The notes under the pieces are model-generated. The model saw only the letters and a list, made by a program, of their open reading frames with translations, was not told where the DNA came from and made no database searches. Position numbers and translations under genes: made by a program. Source: Rhizobium grahamii CCGE 502 (GTDB taxonomy: Bacteria; Pseudomonadota; Alphaproteobacteria; Rhizobiales; Rhizobiaceae). Taken from it: a DNA stretch of 64,000 nt. Below, one piece after another: positions 16,517 to 25,837 of this stretch (position 1 is its first letter; each line of letters opens with the position of its first letter). Where the stretch lies: the NCBI RefSeq assembly GCF_000298315.2, contig NZ_AEYE02000015.1, forward strand, positions 62,001 to 126,000. The letters are read 5' to 3'.

Positions 16517-17358
16517 CCGAGTTCCAGCGTCGTTACGCCGAAGACGTTCTTCAGCGGAACGACTGGCGCGGCGCCGCGATACATTCGAGCCGTTTCGAAG
16601 ACGGGCGCCAAGCCCATGTCCTCTGCAAGCGCAATCGCCTCGCCGTTGCTGGCGGGGATGTCGATGAACACCTTCGCTCCTTTTGCCTGTGGCGCCAGAA
16701 GCGAGAGCAACGCTGCGGCACTATCCTTGTCGGCAGCAAACAGCGGGCCGAGCTTGTAGCCGTCGTAACAACGACGGATCGTGCCATAGCCGCGGATCTT
16801 GCCGCTCTTGCGCACCACGGCCGAGTGCCTGTCCCTGCGGGCCGCACACCACGACGCCACAAATGCTGGCCGCGGGGCCGGAAAGATGGTCGCGTCATAG
16901 CGCAACAATCCGTCAAGCTTGTCGGAGACAGCCTGTGCGACCAGCGTCGAGGCCGGCAGGGCTGATATCACGCCGCCGTAGCGAACCGTCCGATAGGCCT
17001 CTTCGAAGCCGGCTTTGTGGTAGTTACCCTGCTGAGCGGCGACGCCATCCAGGCCGATGCTGCGGCCCTCCGCGGACGCCATGCCGGCATTCCAGATGGC
17101 TTTGCCATAGCCCCGTCCGCGAAAATCCGGATGCACGATATAGAGTCCGAGGAAAGCAAAGTCGTCGCCATATTTGACGACCGAAATCGAGGCGACCGGC
17201 ACCTCCCCGAGCACGCCAACGAAAAATCCGGACGGGTCAGCATCGTGAAAGGCAATCGAGTCGTCGAGACCGGGATTCCAGCCCTCCTGACGCGCCCATT
17301 CGAGCACTAGCTCCAACTCACCGGGTCGCATCGGGCGAACGGCAAACTCCGAATTCAT
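16513..17358 (-). CDS. Two-domain GNAT acetyltransferase (YitH/Acetyltransf_18 type)
   Basis: A 281-residue protein. The N-terminal GNAT domain (residues 1-135) has the acetyl-CoA loop HPDFRGRGYGKAIW. The C-terminal half begins near residue 150 and contains RYDATIFPAPRPAFVASW and an IRRCYDGYKLGPLFA motif typical of the Acetyltransf_18 domain, ending with FETARMYRG. The substrate is unknown. It converges on the EamA gene. Confidence 0.85.
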   Translation of the reverse strand: MNSEFAVRPMRPGELELVLEWARQEGWNPGLDDSIAFHDADPSGFFVGVLGEVPVASISVVKYGDDFAFLGLYIVHPDFRGRGYGKAIWNAGMASAEGRSIGLDGVAAQQGNYHKAGFEEAYRTVRYGGVISALPASTLVAQAVSDKLDGLLRYDATIFPAPRPAFVASWCAARRDRHSAVVRKSGKIRGYGTIRRCYDGYKLGPLFAADKDSAAALLSLLAPQAKGAKVFIDIPASNGEAIALAEDMGLAPVFETARMYRGAAPVVPLKNVFGVTTLELG

Positions 17359-17454
17359 GCAACGTCCCTAAATCAGATCGACCGCAAACCTAACTCGCGG
17401 AGAAAACATAAGAATGAAAGTCTAACGGCGCAAAGCCGGCGACAGCGAAGAAAC

Positions 17455-17565
17455 ATGTTCATGGCTGAGGCGATTTGCATCGATCGTCATGAGGCACAAC
17501 CCGAAATTCTTCGCATCGCAATCATCATGGAACAGGGAGAATACAATCTCAAGGCAATTACTTAA
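17455..17565 (+). CDS. Possible 36-residue small protein
   Basis: An open frame of 36 codons (MFMAEAICIDRHEAQPE...) lies in the 324-bp stretch between the acetyltransferase and the GreA-like gene. Its composition is protein-like, but the ribosome site is weak (GAAG) and no family is recognised. The rest of 17359-17682 shows nothing else that I can support. Confidence 0.22.
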   Translation: MFMAEAICIDRHEAQPEILRIAIIMEQGEYNLKAIT

Positions 17566-17682
17566 GAGAACATGAAGACATGGTAAGTTCTCAGTAACGA
17601 CTATCAGACGAAAACTGGATTTTGTTTCGCACCAGGATGGTAATCTTCGATAAGAACGCTCCCGGGATGCGGAAGCGACGCT

Positions 17683-18165
17683 CTACGCGATAGCGATAAC
17701 CTCGAGCTCCTGGCCACCAACAGTGGCGACATCTCCAATTGACTTGCCGATCAGCGACCTTGCCACTGGGGACACAAAGGAAATCGATCCGGCTTTGGGA
17801 TCAGCCTCATCCTCGCCAACGACGCGATATGTCTGCACACGCCCGTCGTCGCGACTGAAGGTCACGGTGCTTCCAAAGGCCACTTGATCGAATGAAGATG
17901 GGTCGGGAACAACCTCGGCAGTGCGAACCCGGGCCGCGAGGTAGCGTAGGTCCCGCAAGGGATTCGCCGCCTGTCGCCGTCGCTCATTGATATCCTCGAT
18001 CGTGCTTGCGGCATCGAATGCGTCGCGTGCCTGCTGGAGCTGCAATTCCAGAGCCTTCAATCCCGTTTCCGTCACAAGGTTTGGGTGCGGTGAAATTGGG
18101 CGGTCCGGCAGCAACGTTTCAGATGCGGCTTCCGCACTTTCTTCTTTGACGAAGGCAACACTCAA
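17683..18165 (-). CDS. GreA/GreB-family transcript-cleavage factor-like protein
   Basis: A 160-residue protein if it starts at the TTG at 18165, nine bases after GGAG; the frame runs further upstream without domain content. The N-terminal half is a coiled-coil hairpin (GLKALELQLQQARDAFDAAS...RDLRYLAARVRTAEVV). The C-terminal half has the FKBP-like GreA domain: VAFGSTVTFSRDDGR, then YRVVGEDEADPKAGSISFVSPVARSLIGKSIGD. The acidic tip that binds the polymerase active site is not obvious, so it may be a GreA paralogue or Rnk-like factor acting on RNA polymerase rather than a classic GreA. Confidence 0.8.
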   Translation of the reverse strand: MSVAFVKEESAEAASETLLPDRPISPHPNLVTETGLKALELQLQQARDAFDAASTIEDINERRRQAANPLRDLRYLAARVRTAEVVPDPSSFDQVAFGSTVTFSRDDGRVQTYRVVGEDEADPKAGSISFVSPVARSLIGKSIGDVATVGGQELEVIAIA

Positions 18166-18461
18166 TTTCGCAACTCCGTTTGGGCGCCTCGTGATCTCCC
18201 GGCGCACGCACCCGCGACAGGTCGTCCCGACGGATGGAACGGCCAATACCACCCGTATCTTATAGCATCTCGTCCAGTGGTCCCAGCGGGAAGAACACCG
18301 GCTCGGACAAAACCACACCTCCCGAACTCGAGCACAGCCGGCGATCACCGTAATACGTGGCAAATGCCCACCGACGCAGTCTGGCCATGTGCGTGAACGT
18401 CCCCGCCCGCTCCACATGAAATAGGATCATATTCCCGTTTACTGTTGTGGAGGTCTCAATA

Positions 18462-20315
18462 ATGTTTCTCGGTATCGATATCAGTGCCCACCGCCCTGCC
18501 CATCACGACGGGGCTAGGCCGCGCTCCATCGTCGCCTTCGGCGACAGTCTGACGGCAGGCGCGGGCGCGTCTTCGTCGGACCACTCCTACCCTGCCCTGG
18601 CAGCTTCGCTATTCAACCCACCTCGTACTGTCCTCAATCGCGGCATCGGCGGCCAGGCCTCGACCCAGATCGCTGTTCGCCAGGGAGGCCTGCCACTGCA
18701 GCTCGCCGTTCAGGGTACCGAAACCAAGAACCTTTATCCCCGCAGTCGAGACTGGATGACCTCGTTTGATGCAGGCTTCATCAACGGACTTGCTCACGAA
18801 TTGGTAGCGGCAGGCGTTGATGAAAATGGACTGCCCTATGGCGACGTTCGCGTTCACGGAACGGCAACCGCATCGTTCACGGATATCGGTCGGCAGATAT
18901 ACGGCTCCATCGCCGCAAACCTGGAAGTCGAAGCTGGCAGCCACTGGACTATCTCCGGCGAAGCTCAGCTGGTTGGCGGCTCTGCCAGTGGCATTAACGG
19001 TTTCAATCTCCTGCTCATTCAGGCAGACGAAGCTGGTGGCTACATCAACGAGATCGCGTCGCCGGGCTTTCCGCTCAACGGTGCGCGCAATACGATATCG
19101 GGAAGCGGTGAAGCAACCCACGCCTTTATTCGCTCGACCTTCCTGTTGAACGTTGTCGTCAGCAGCGCTATCGACATCACGCTTCGCATTTTTCCGGGCC
19201 AGTTCGAGGCCGGCCCAGTGCGAACCTCTCTGCAACTCACACCTGGCGACGGCACGATCAACCTCTACGATCCGACGTTCTCTACGACGTCTCGCTTCGA
19301 GATAGGCGCCGACGGCTGGACCCCGCGCTTTCAGGATGGCCACACAACCCCGCTGCGAGTCGAAAATCGGAGGCTGATCGTCCAGAACGACGACGCCGGA
19401 ATCCTTCGCGGCTGCGAGATCGCCCTGGCGGCGGTGCCACAGGGCAAAACCATTCGCGTCGGCTTCGATCTCGACTTCATCGAGGGTGGCGGCCTTGTCC
19501 AGATCGGCGGCCTCAACGCACCAGGTGGCAGTTGGGCGGCGGAAACCGCCGAAGGAAATGCAACCTCGGTTATCAGCCACAGTGGCCACCACGAAGTGAT
19601 CTTAACCAGCGGCAACAGCACTTTCGGCAACGAGTCGTGCGGCGCGATCGCGTTTGTCAGCAGCGACAGCTATGTCACCTGGTCGCTTGACAATATCTCC
19701 ATCGAGTGGGGCGATAGCAGCCCGCAAATTCCCGTGACCTACAAATCCGCGGACATCTTCATCGATTCCGGCGTTCACCGCGGCAGCGCCTCCGGCACGC
19801 TGGTCGGCATCAAAGGATCGATCTCCGCCGATGCCGCAGGCAATTGGAGCTTCACGCGAAGGTCCGCAGGCGACAGCGCCGGCGTGCCCTATTCCGCAAC
19901 CTTCCTTTTGGACGACGCCATCGCGACACGAGGAGACGTCCAGTGGATCTGGGCCGGCCGCAACAACGCCAGCGCTCCAGCTACGGTTATGTCCGATATC
20001 GCAGCAATGGCAAATCGGGTAGCACGCGGGCGATATCTCGTTGGCTCGATCCTGGCTGCGGCAAGCGACACACCCGAGGTGATGCAGCAGATATCGGAGC
20101 TGAATGCGGCTCTCAAGACCGTATACCAAAACCAGTTTGTCGATCTTCGAGCTGCCCTTCAGTCCGCAGCCAACCAGACTTCCGGCGATCAGGAGGACGT
20201 GGCGACCGGCCTGGTGCCACGATCGCTGCGGGCTGATGCAATTCACCTCAATGATCAGGGTTATGCGGTCGTCGCTGCCGCCTGGGCTGGCGCTACGATC
20301 GCCCAGGGCTGGTAA
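18462..20315 (+). CDS. SGNH/GDSL hydrolase with a large internal insertion
   Basis: A 617-residue protein starting at ATG 18462 after GGAGG. Catalytic blocks are widely separated: block I FGDSLTAG (nucleophile S29) and block II GIGGQAS lie in the first 75 residues, block III AGRNN is at residues 498-502, and block V DAIH is at D592/H595. Residues ~90-480 are therefore an insertion of beta-rich sequence with sandwich-like repeats (HWTISGEAQLVGG, TTSRFEIGADGWTPRF). No signal peptide is visible. SGNH enzymes in polysaccharide loci usually add or remove acetyl groups; that role is inferred from the adjoining cluster. It overlaps the 3' end of the convergent acetyltransferase by 23 bp. Confidence 0.8.
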   Translation: MFLGIDISAHRPAHHDGARPRSIVAFGDSLTAGAGASSSDHSYPALAASLFNPPRTVLNRGIGGQASTQIAVRQGGLPLQLAVQGTETKNLYPRSRDWMTSFDAGFINGLAHELVAAGVDENGLPYGDVRVHGTATASFTDIGRQIYGSIAANLEVEAGSHWTISGEAQLVGGSASGINGFNLLLIQADEAGGYINEIASPGFPLNGARNTISGSGEATHAFIRSTFLLNVVVSSAIDITLRIFPGQFEAGPVRTSLQLTPGDGTINLYDPTFSTTSRFEIGADGWTPRFQDGHTTPLRVENRRLIVQNDDAGILRGCEIALAAVPQGKTIRVGFDLDFIEGGGLVQIGGLNAPGGSWAAETAEGNATSVISHSGHHEVILTSGNSTFGNESCGAIAFVSSDSYVTWSLDNISIEWGDSSPQIPVTYKSADIFIDSGVHRGSASGTLVGIKGSISADAAGNWSFTRRSAGDSAGVPYSATFLLDDAIATRGDVQWIWAGRNNASAPATVMSDIAAMANRVARGRYLVGSILAAASDTPEVMQQISELNAALKTVYQNQFVDLRAALQSAANQTSGDQEDVATGLVPRSLRADAIHLNDQGYAVVAAAWAGATIAQGW

Positions 20316-20886
20316 ACAGCACGCGCTTGCGCAGGAAACGCGCCGGGTTGCCGGCAAAGATTGTCCAGGCCGGGATGTTGCTGAAGGCGACGCCACGCGC
20401 ACCGAGGACGGACCCCTCTTCCAAAATTACGCCGGGGCCGACAAAGGCCTCGGCCGCCACCCAGGCATTGGCACCGATCGTGATCGGATGTGCCTCCAGC
20501 TGGAAATAGGGATCGTCCACGACATGAGTACCGGTGCAAAGATGCGCGCCTTGTGAGATCACGGCATTCCGGCAGATGCGGATCGGCGCCATCGCATAGC
20601 AAATGACACGCGGGCCAATCAGTGCGTTCTCTTCCATCACAAGGTTCGGTGGATACCAGATCCTTGCCGAACCATGAACGCGGGCATTGGCCGCCAGTTG
20701 CGCGCCGAACATGCGGAGCAGCATCGCCCGCCATCGATGCAAGGGGGCGGGCGTCCAGCCAGCGAGAAGCATCCACGCGACCGCCCACCAGGCCCGTAAC
20801 ATCCTGTGTTGTAACGAAAAGCTTGGACCGCCGGTGCGCGAGCCGCTTTTCCTTGCGTCGAGGATGCCCAAGGCATGTTGTTCCAT
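20293..20886 (-). CDS. Hexapeptide-repeat (LbH) acetyltransferase
   Basis: A 197-residue protein starting at the ATG at 20886, eight bases after GGAGG; another ATG lies at 20892. The left-handed beta-helix turns are visible as repeated hydrophobic hexads (NARVHGSARIWYPPNLVMEENALIG...), with the conserved loop ISQGAHLCTGTHVVDDP and the ending GVAFSNIPAWTIFAGNPARFL typical of the WcaF/MaT group. It would transfer acetyl groups to sugar hydroxyls. It is the last gene of the leftward polysaccharide cluster, 2 bp after the polymerase gene. Confidence 0.85.
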   Translation of the reverse strand: MEQHALGILDARKSGSRTGGPSFSLQHRMLRAWWAVAWMLLAGWTPAPLHRWRAMLLRMFGAQLAANARVHGSARIWYPPNLVMEENALIGPRVICYAMAPIRICRNAVISQGAHLCTGTHVVDDPYFQLEAHPITIGANAWVAAEAFVGPGVILEEGSVLGARGVAFSNIPAWTIFAGNPARFLRKRVLFTSPGRS

Positions 20887-20888
20887 TA

Positions 20889-22220
20889 TCATCGCCTCCA
20901 ATCTCGAACGGCGGCTAACTGTGCCGATGGCTGGACGAACCGCCCGAGCGAGACGGAAAGCAGCTTCGCGACAAACAGCTGACAGACGAAAAGCGGAAGC
21001 ACCGCACCCACCGGCCCACGCAGAAGAATGGGCAAGGACGCTGCGATGAAGAATTGCAGCACGCGAACTCCGAAGAACCTGTCCTGGTTGAACCGGATCA
21101 TCGCTCCCAGCAGAAATGCACATGCGAAGCCGCCGAGCACGACGCCCACAAACCCGAAATCCATGTAGAAGTCGCAACCGAGAAAGAGGGAGAGGTTTGG
21201 CGTCCCGTACATGCCGGCGGCAAAGAGATCATTGCCGATATCAAGCCCGCCGACGATTGGTTTACCCGGCCAGACGGCGCGGGGAACGAAGAACAGTACG
21301 ACAGCGGTCAGCTTTTCGCCCCACATGAGATCATGCGTCGACATGTAGCGGACGGAGTGGACAGCCATGTCAAATACATCGACGGAAGGAATGTCAAAGA
21401 AATTCCCGACAACCGAGACCTGCGACAGATCCTGCAATCCCTCTAGTCCTGAGCGTGTCGTTGTATTGAGGATCGGAAACAAGACGGTCAGCGCCAACAG
21501 GCAGCAAAGGTAAAACTTGGCGGCCGATAGCTTACCACCAGCAAGTGCCAGGAACACAGGCCCCCACACAGCCAGCAGGACGAAGCGTGGTGCATTGAAC
21601 GGGTTTCTGGCGACCGCCAACAACACCAGAACGAGCAGCAGCATCAACACCGCGGTAAGCCTGCGCGGCGATAAGCGACAGTATGCTGCCACCATGCAAG
21701 CGCTCGCAGATTGAACCGCCAGAAATAGCATGCTCGCGATGAAGGGCTGCGAGCCATCCTGCTCCAAGCGCGATGAAAGTAGCCTTCCGAAGCCACCTTC
21801 GGACATGGCGAACAGGATGAACGCAACGACGTTGAGGAAGAGGATGAAAGATATGCCAGGTCGGACATCGGTCTCCACGGGCTTTTCATCGGATTGCATC
21901 GACACGAAGAGGAATGGGAAGACAAAGACAACGACGACCAGCATCGCCAGAGCATACTCGGCCGGATCGTAGGTGTAGGCCGTTATCGCAGTCGCGCCAC
22001 CGATCCGGTCCCCATGAATTCGCTGCAACGGCGAGATCACAAAATAGATAAACAGACAGAACCAGAAAATGTCGCCGATCTGGAAATCGCGCGATCGCAG
22101 GCGCCACAAACCGACGATCACAATGGCGAACAGCGGCAAGGTCAGGCCGACCACGAAAAGACTGTCGGCAAAAGGGAAGTTGAACAGGTAGAGTGCCAGC
22201 ACCGTTCCGAGCCTGATCAT
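20889..22220 (-). CDS. Wzy-like polysaccharide polymerase / O-antigen ligase-type membrane protein
   Basis: A 443-residue polytopic protein starting at the ATG at 22220, which overlaps the flippase stop by one base (TGATG). There are about 10-12 hydrophobic segments with a long hydrophilic loop near residues 265-330 containing FFDIPSVDVFDMAVHS and YMSTHDLMWGEKL. That is the usual topology of Wzy polymerases, whose sequences are too variable for a motif-based call. The context between a flippase and an acetyltransferase supports polymerase function. A much longer open frame upstream is out-of-frame sequence over the flippase gene. Confidence 0.65.
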   Translation of the reverse strand: MIRLGTVLALYLFNFPFADSLFVVGLTLPLFAIVIVGLWRLRSRDFQIGDIFWFCLFIYFVISPLQRIHGDRIGGATAITAYTYDPAEYALAMLVVVVFVFPFLFVSMQSDEKPVETDVRPGISFILFLNVVAFILFAMSEGGFGRLLSSRLEQDGSQPFIASMLFLAVQSASACMVAAYCRLSPRRLTAVLMLLLVLVLLAVARNPFNAPRFVLLAVWGPVFLALAGGKLSAAKFYLCCLLALTVLFPILNTTTRSGLEGLQDLSQVSVVGNFFDIPSVDVFDMAVHSVRYMSTHDLMWGEKLTAVVLFFVPRAVWPGKPIVGGLDIGNDLFAAGMYGTPNLSLFLGCDFYMDFGFVGVVLGGFACAFLLGAMIRFNQDRFFGVRVLQFFIAASLPILLRGPVGAVLPLFVCQLFVAKLLSVSLGRFVQPSAQLAAVRDWRR

Positions 22221-23518
22221 CACGTCCCTCGAGATGCCGGTAGACCACGACGAAAGAGCAGATACCAAAGGCAGAACGCGCCCGCGGCATGCGAGACTAC
22301 CTCGGCAACTGCAAGCCCAGCAAGGCCAAGCCAGTAGCCAAGCGCGGCAGTTGCGACGAAACAGATCAGCATGGCGCCATTGGCCGACAAGGCGACCGCG
22401 CGGTAGTGCCCCAGTGCCTGCGCCGCCTGGGACAGCGTCGACACCAATGCACCGCTCAGTATCCCAAACGAGAAAAGGCTGACAACACCGGCCGCTGCCG
22501 CGATCGCGGCATGTGTCGATCCGACGATCAGCAAACCGGCTATCAAAAGGCCAGATGAACCAAATACCGAAAGCCAAGTGGCCAAGCGCTGATTGCCGAA
22601 CGCGGTCCAAACCGGGCTGGCGCTCGTGGCAATCCCGTGTACGAGCAGAGGAAAGTGCGCTCGGCGGACAAATTCCAATACCTGCGAGCCCGCTGCCGTA
22701 ATCTGCCGACCGTAGAGAAAGATTGCTGTCAGTCCCTGGCCAAAAAGCAGTGAGCAGATTATGAGCTGAAATCGAAACGACAGCTGCCCCGGCAGTACCG
22801 CAAGCAAGACCGACAATCCTTCGCGGACAAGATCCGCGCAGCGTCGCCATGTCGCCGATATTCTCCCAGGAGGGCGACCGACATGCCAAAGGGCCAACAA
22901 CTGCATGGTGACGGCGATGCCGCATCCTATCGACAATGCCGCCCCGAGAATCAGACCGGACTGGTTAGCCGAAAGCCCGCTCGCAGGCAGCAGCGCTGCC
23001 CCCGAGCAGAAGTACGTCGCCATGCCGGTCACCCCGCTCAGTCCACTCAGTTTCAGCCCATCAAGGATGCCGCCGGCGTTGAAAGCCCAGAATACGAGGG
23101 CCGGAGTGGCCGCTGTCACGTAGGCACGGGCGAAGTCATCCTGCGCCCCCAGCGCGTACAACGAAGCAAGCGACGCGACCGTAATCGCGACACAGAACCG
23201 CACGATACTTGCGGACCAGAAGCAGTGTCGGATCTCCGCAGGGTCACCCTTGATGTCTGCAAAGGCAACTCTGCGGGCGACCGAGGTCACGGATCCAAAA
23301 TCGACAATCATCAGCGCCAGAACAGCGAAGGAAAAACAGGTCCCGAAGCGCGCCAACAGCTCCAGCTCGCCCCGACTAACCAGCAGGGTCTGCACAAGAA
23401 AGACCGAGCCCTGCCCTATGCAGAAGCTCGCAATCAGCAGCGCAGCGTTGCCGGTTCCCTGCCACGACAGCCCCCTGTCGCCACGCGTCTTCGGCAGCCG
23501 AGCACCGATCGCGGTCAT
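22220..23518 (-). CDS. Wzx-like polysaccharide flippase
   Basis: A 432-residue protein with about 12 predicted membrane helices (such as AALLIASFCIGQGSVFLVQTLL and LLIAGLLIVGSTHAAIAAAAGVVSLF) and the overall hydrophobic pattern of the MATE/PST superfamily flippases. It would move lipid-linked repeat units across the inner membrane. It overlaps the epimerase gene by four bases upstream and the polymerase by one base downstream, so the three are translationally coupled. Confidence 0.75.
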   Translation of the reverse strand: MTAIGARLPKTRGDRGLSWQGTGNAALLIASFCIGQGSVFLVQTLLVSRGELELLARFGTCFSFAVLALMIVDFGSVTSVARRVAFADIKGDPAEIRHCFWSASIVRFCVAITVASLASLYALGAQDDFARAYVTAATPALVFWAFNAGGILDGLKLSGLSGVTGMATYFCSGAALLPASGLSANQSGLILGAALSIGCGIAVTMQLLALWHVGRPPGRISATWRRCADLVREGLSVLLAVLPGQLSFRFQLIICSLLFGQGLTAIFLYGRQITAAGSQVLEFVRRAHFPLLVHGIATSASPVWTAFGNQRLATWLSVFGSSGLLIAGLLIVGSTHAAIAAAAGVVSLFSFGILSGALVSTLSQAAQALGHYRAVALSANGAMLICFVATAALGYWLGLAGLAVAEVVSHAAGAFCLWYLLFRRGLPASRGT

Positions 23519-24489
23519 GCGGCCGCTCGGATCAACTGGCTCTCGATCCAGGCATAAGTTGCCTCCAAACCGGTGATGAGGCTTTGCGCTGGTCGCCAGC
23601 CCAGCTTCTGCTCGATCAAACGATTATCGGAGTTCCGACCGCGGACACCAAGCGGACCCGGGATGTGTCGCTTCTGAAGCCGCTTGCCGGCAATGGCGCA
23701 GACCATGTCGACGAGCTGATTGATGGTCACCATTTCGTCCGATCCGATGTTGACCGGTCCTTCGAAACCGGAGCGCATCAGGCGGATCGTTCCCTCCAGA
23801 CATTCGTCTATGTAGAGGAAAGAGCGGGTCTGTAGGCCATCACCCCAGATCTCGATTTCGTCGCCATTCGAGGCGATTGCAACCTTGCGGCAGATTGCGG
23901 CTGGCGCTTTTTCCTTGCCGCCTTGCCAAGTGCCGGAAGGTCCGAAGACGTTGTGGTATCGCGCAACGCGGTTCTTCATTCCGTGGTTGCGGTTGTAGGC
24001 AAGAAAGAGGCGCTCGGAGATGAGTTTCTCCCACCCATATTCGCTGTCTGGCGCGGCGGGATAGGCCGATGACTCCGCGCAGTTGGGATTGTCCGGATCT
24101 TCCTGATTGTGCGCAGGATAGATGCAGGCCGAAGAGGAGTAGAAAATTCGCTCGACATTCTGACGGCGGCAAATTTCGGCGACATTCAGGTTGATGGTCG
24201 CAGAATTGTGGATGATGTCGGCGTCGTGCTCGCCGGTGAAGATATACCCAGCCCCGCCCATGTCAGCGGCCATCTGGTAGACCTCGTCGAAGCGACCGTC
24301 GATGACCCTCTCACAAATATCCTGCCGGCGAAGGTCACCCGCTATGAATTCGTCGGCTGCCGTCGCTTCATATTCCGGATACTTGAGATCGACGCCGCGA
24401 ACCCAGAACCCCTCATGCTTCAACCGTCGGACAAGGTGGCTGCCGATGAAGCCTCCGGCACCACAGACAAGAGCAGTTTTCCCCAGCAC
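23515..24489 (-). CDS. NAD-dependent epimerase, GDP-mannose-3,5-epimerase-like
   Basis: A 324-residue extended SDR enzyme. The NAD loop is CGAGGFIGSHL (residues 9-19). The segment YQMAADMGGAGYI and the active-site block FYSSSACIYPAHNQ with its Cys closely resemble plant GDP-mannose 3,5-epimerase, and the catalytic YGWEK pair follows. In plants this enzyme turns GDP-D-mannose into GDP-L-galactose/L-gulose. Here it would supply an unusual hexose for the surface polysaccharide; GDP-mannose could come from the noeK/noeJ genes 6-9 kb away. A 4,6-dehydratase or 4-epimerase is less likely, given the Cys motif. Confidence 0.8.
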   Translation of the reverse strand: MLGKTALVCGAGGFIGSHLVRRLKHEGFWVRGVDLKYPEYEATAADEFIAGDLRRQDICERVIDGRFDEVYQMAADMGGAGYIFTGEHDADIIHNSATINLNVAEICRRQNVERIFYSSSACIYPAHNQEDPDNPNCAESSAYPAAPDSEYGWEKLISERLFLAYNRNHGMKNRVARYHNVFGPSGTWQGGKEKAPAAICRKVAIASNGDEIEIWGDGLQTRSFLYIDECLEGTIRLMRSGFEGPVNIGSDEMVTINQLVDMVCAIAGKRLQKRHIPGPLGVRGRNSDNRLIEQKLGWRPAQSLITGLEATYAWIESQLIRAAA

Positions 24490-24505
24490 CTTACGCCCCC
24501 CAGCG

Positions 24506-25702
24506 CTATTTTGCCTGCAACTCCATCAAGAACAGCCGTTCAAGAATTCCCTCAAATCGATCCGCGATCCCGTCGATCCCGAAACTTCTCTCGGCATACG
24601 CGCGACCATTTGCACCAAGCTTCGCCCGGACCTCCGCACGCTCAGCCAACTGACGAAAATTGGTCACGAAATCGGTGTGATTGCCGGGTTCTGAAACGAG
24701 CCCGGCTTCCTCCCGCTCGAGGATTCTTCGTGCGAGATTTCCCGCGGGGATGGCGGCGAGCACTGGCTTCCCCGAGCAGAGGTAGGTGAGTACCTTCGAC
24801 GGCACCGAAAAGATGCCAGCATCGGCTTCGATCATGGCAATCAGTATGTCGGCGTCAGCCAACACCCGGGGCAGGTCCGAGAAGCGAACCCATGGCCGGA
24901 CGACAAGATTGGTTATACCTTCGCTTTTTGCACGATGCGCGAGCTCGTCTGCTGCGCGGCCCTCGGAGAGGACGTCAATCGTCACGGGCAGCTCTTTCGC
25001 CGCAGAAAGAAGAACCTCGGGATTGTGCTTGTAACCCAACGTTCCCGCGTAAACGGCGTGTATCGTTCCATTTCCCGGCTTCGCTCGCCCTTGCGGGCTC
25101 AGATCATTCAGCGGCGCCCAATTTTCTATAACGGAAATATCGTGAGTTGAGACGCCGTTGTTGCAAAGAAACGGGATAAAGTCGTCCGTGATCGCGACGA
25201 TTTGGTCGCTTCCTCTCAAGAGGTCGTATTCGAGCTTGCGGTAGCGCTTGGCAACAAGGCTGCCGAGCACCGGAAGTTTACGGGGCAGGATGCGGCCGAT
25301 CGCTTCGCTATAGATATCCTGAAGCCAGAAAACGAATTTTGCTCCGATCGCCCGTGTCGCTTTGTAGATCACGGCTTGGGTATCCAGCGGGGCGTTGGAG
25401 GAAATAACGACCTCCGGCCGAAATTGCTGGATTTGGACTGCAACCAACCGTCCGGTTTCGATCTCTTGGGACCTGCGCCTGAGGAAGCTGTTCTTGTGAA
25501 AGACTCCGTCCAGATGAACACCCGCGATCTGTAAGCTCGTGGGATCATCCGAACGCTTCGTCAGGTCGCCCTTAGGTGTTTGAAAGCTCTCTGAATGGAC
25601 GTGGAGAACCTGATGGCCGCGTTCTGCAAGACAGCGCGACAGCTGGACCTGAAAAGGGTGACCCGAGTAATCATGAATAAGTATACGTCGTCGGCAATTC
25701 AT
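24506..25702 (-). CDS. Glycosyltransferase family 4 (WbuB-like)
   Basis: A 398-residue GT-B glycosyltransferase. The N-terminal domain starts ILIHDYSGHPFQVQLSRCLAERGHQV. The C-terminal domain has AVYAGTLGYKHNPEVLL and a GT4-type donor-site region VPSKVLTYLCSGKPVLAAIP in place of the classic E-x7-E block. It would add one sugar to the lipid-linked repeat. It is the only glycosyltransferase in this cluster, so other sugars must be added by enzymes encoded elsewhere, or the repeat is very simple. Confidence 0.85.
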   Translation of the reverse strand: MNCRRRILIHDYSGHPFQVQLSRCLAERGHQVLHVHSESFQTPKGDLTKRSDDPTSLQIAGVHLDGVFHKNSFLRRRSQEIETGRLVAVQIQQFRPEVVISSNAPLDTQAVIYKATRAIGAKFVFWLQDIYSEAIGRILPRKLPVLGSLVAKRYRKLEYDLLRGSDQIVAITDDFIPFLCNNGVSTHDISVIENWAPLNDLSPQGRAKPGNGTIHAVYAGTLGYKHNPEVLLSAAKELPVTIDVLSEGRAADELAHRAKSEGITNLVVRPWVRFSDLPRVLADADILIAMIEADAGIFSVPSKVLTYLCSGKPVLAAIPAGNLARRILEREEAGLVSEPGNHTDFVTNFRQLAERAEVRAKLGANGRAYAERSFGIDGIADRFEGILERLFLMELQAK

Positions 25703-25837
25703 GTCTTTTCTCAGATGAAATGAATAAAAAGATGCCGCAAATTAACCGCCCCAGCAGAAATCCGCCGCCACTGCTGTATTCCAACCAGCCCCGCGCAGCC
25801 TGCTGCTCGGCTGAAATGTACTCCACCCACGCAGTTC

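Noticed and set aside
22221-22925. Long N-terminal extension of the Wzy-like reading frame
   Set aside because: It runs fully inside the flippase gene in another frame and is Arg/Cys/Gly-rich with no membrane helix pattern; the coupled ATG at 22220 is the real start.
23515-24489. Assignment of the epimerase as UDP-glucose 4-epimerase or GDP-mannose 4,6-dehydratase
   Set aside because: The AADMGGAG segment and the Cys in SSSACIYP point to the GDP-mannose 3,5-epimerase group; the dehydratase Thr-Asp-Glu motif is absent.
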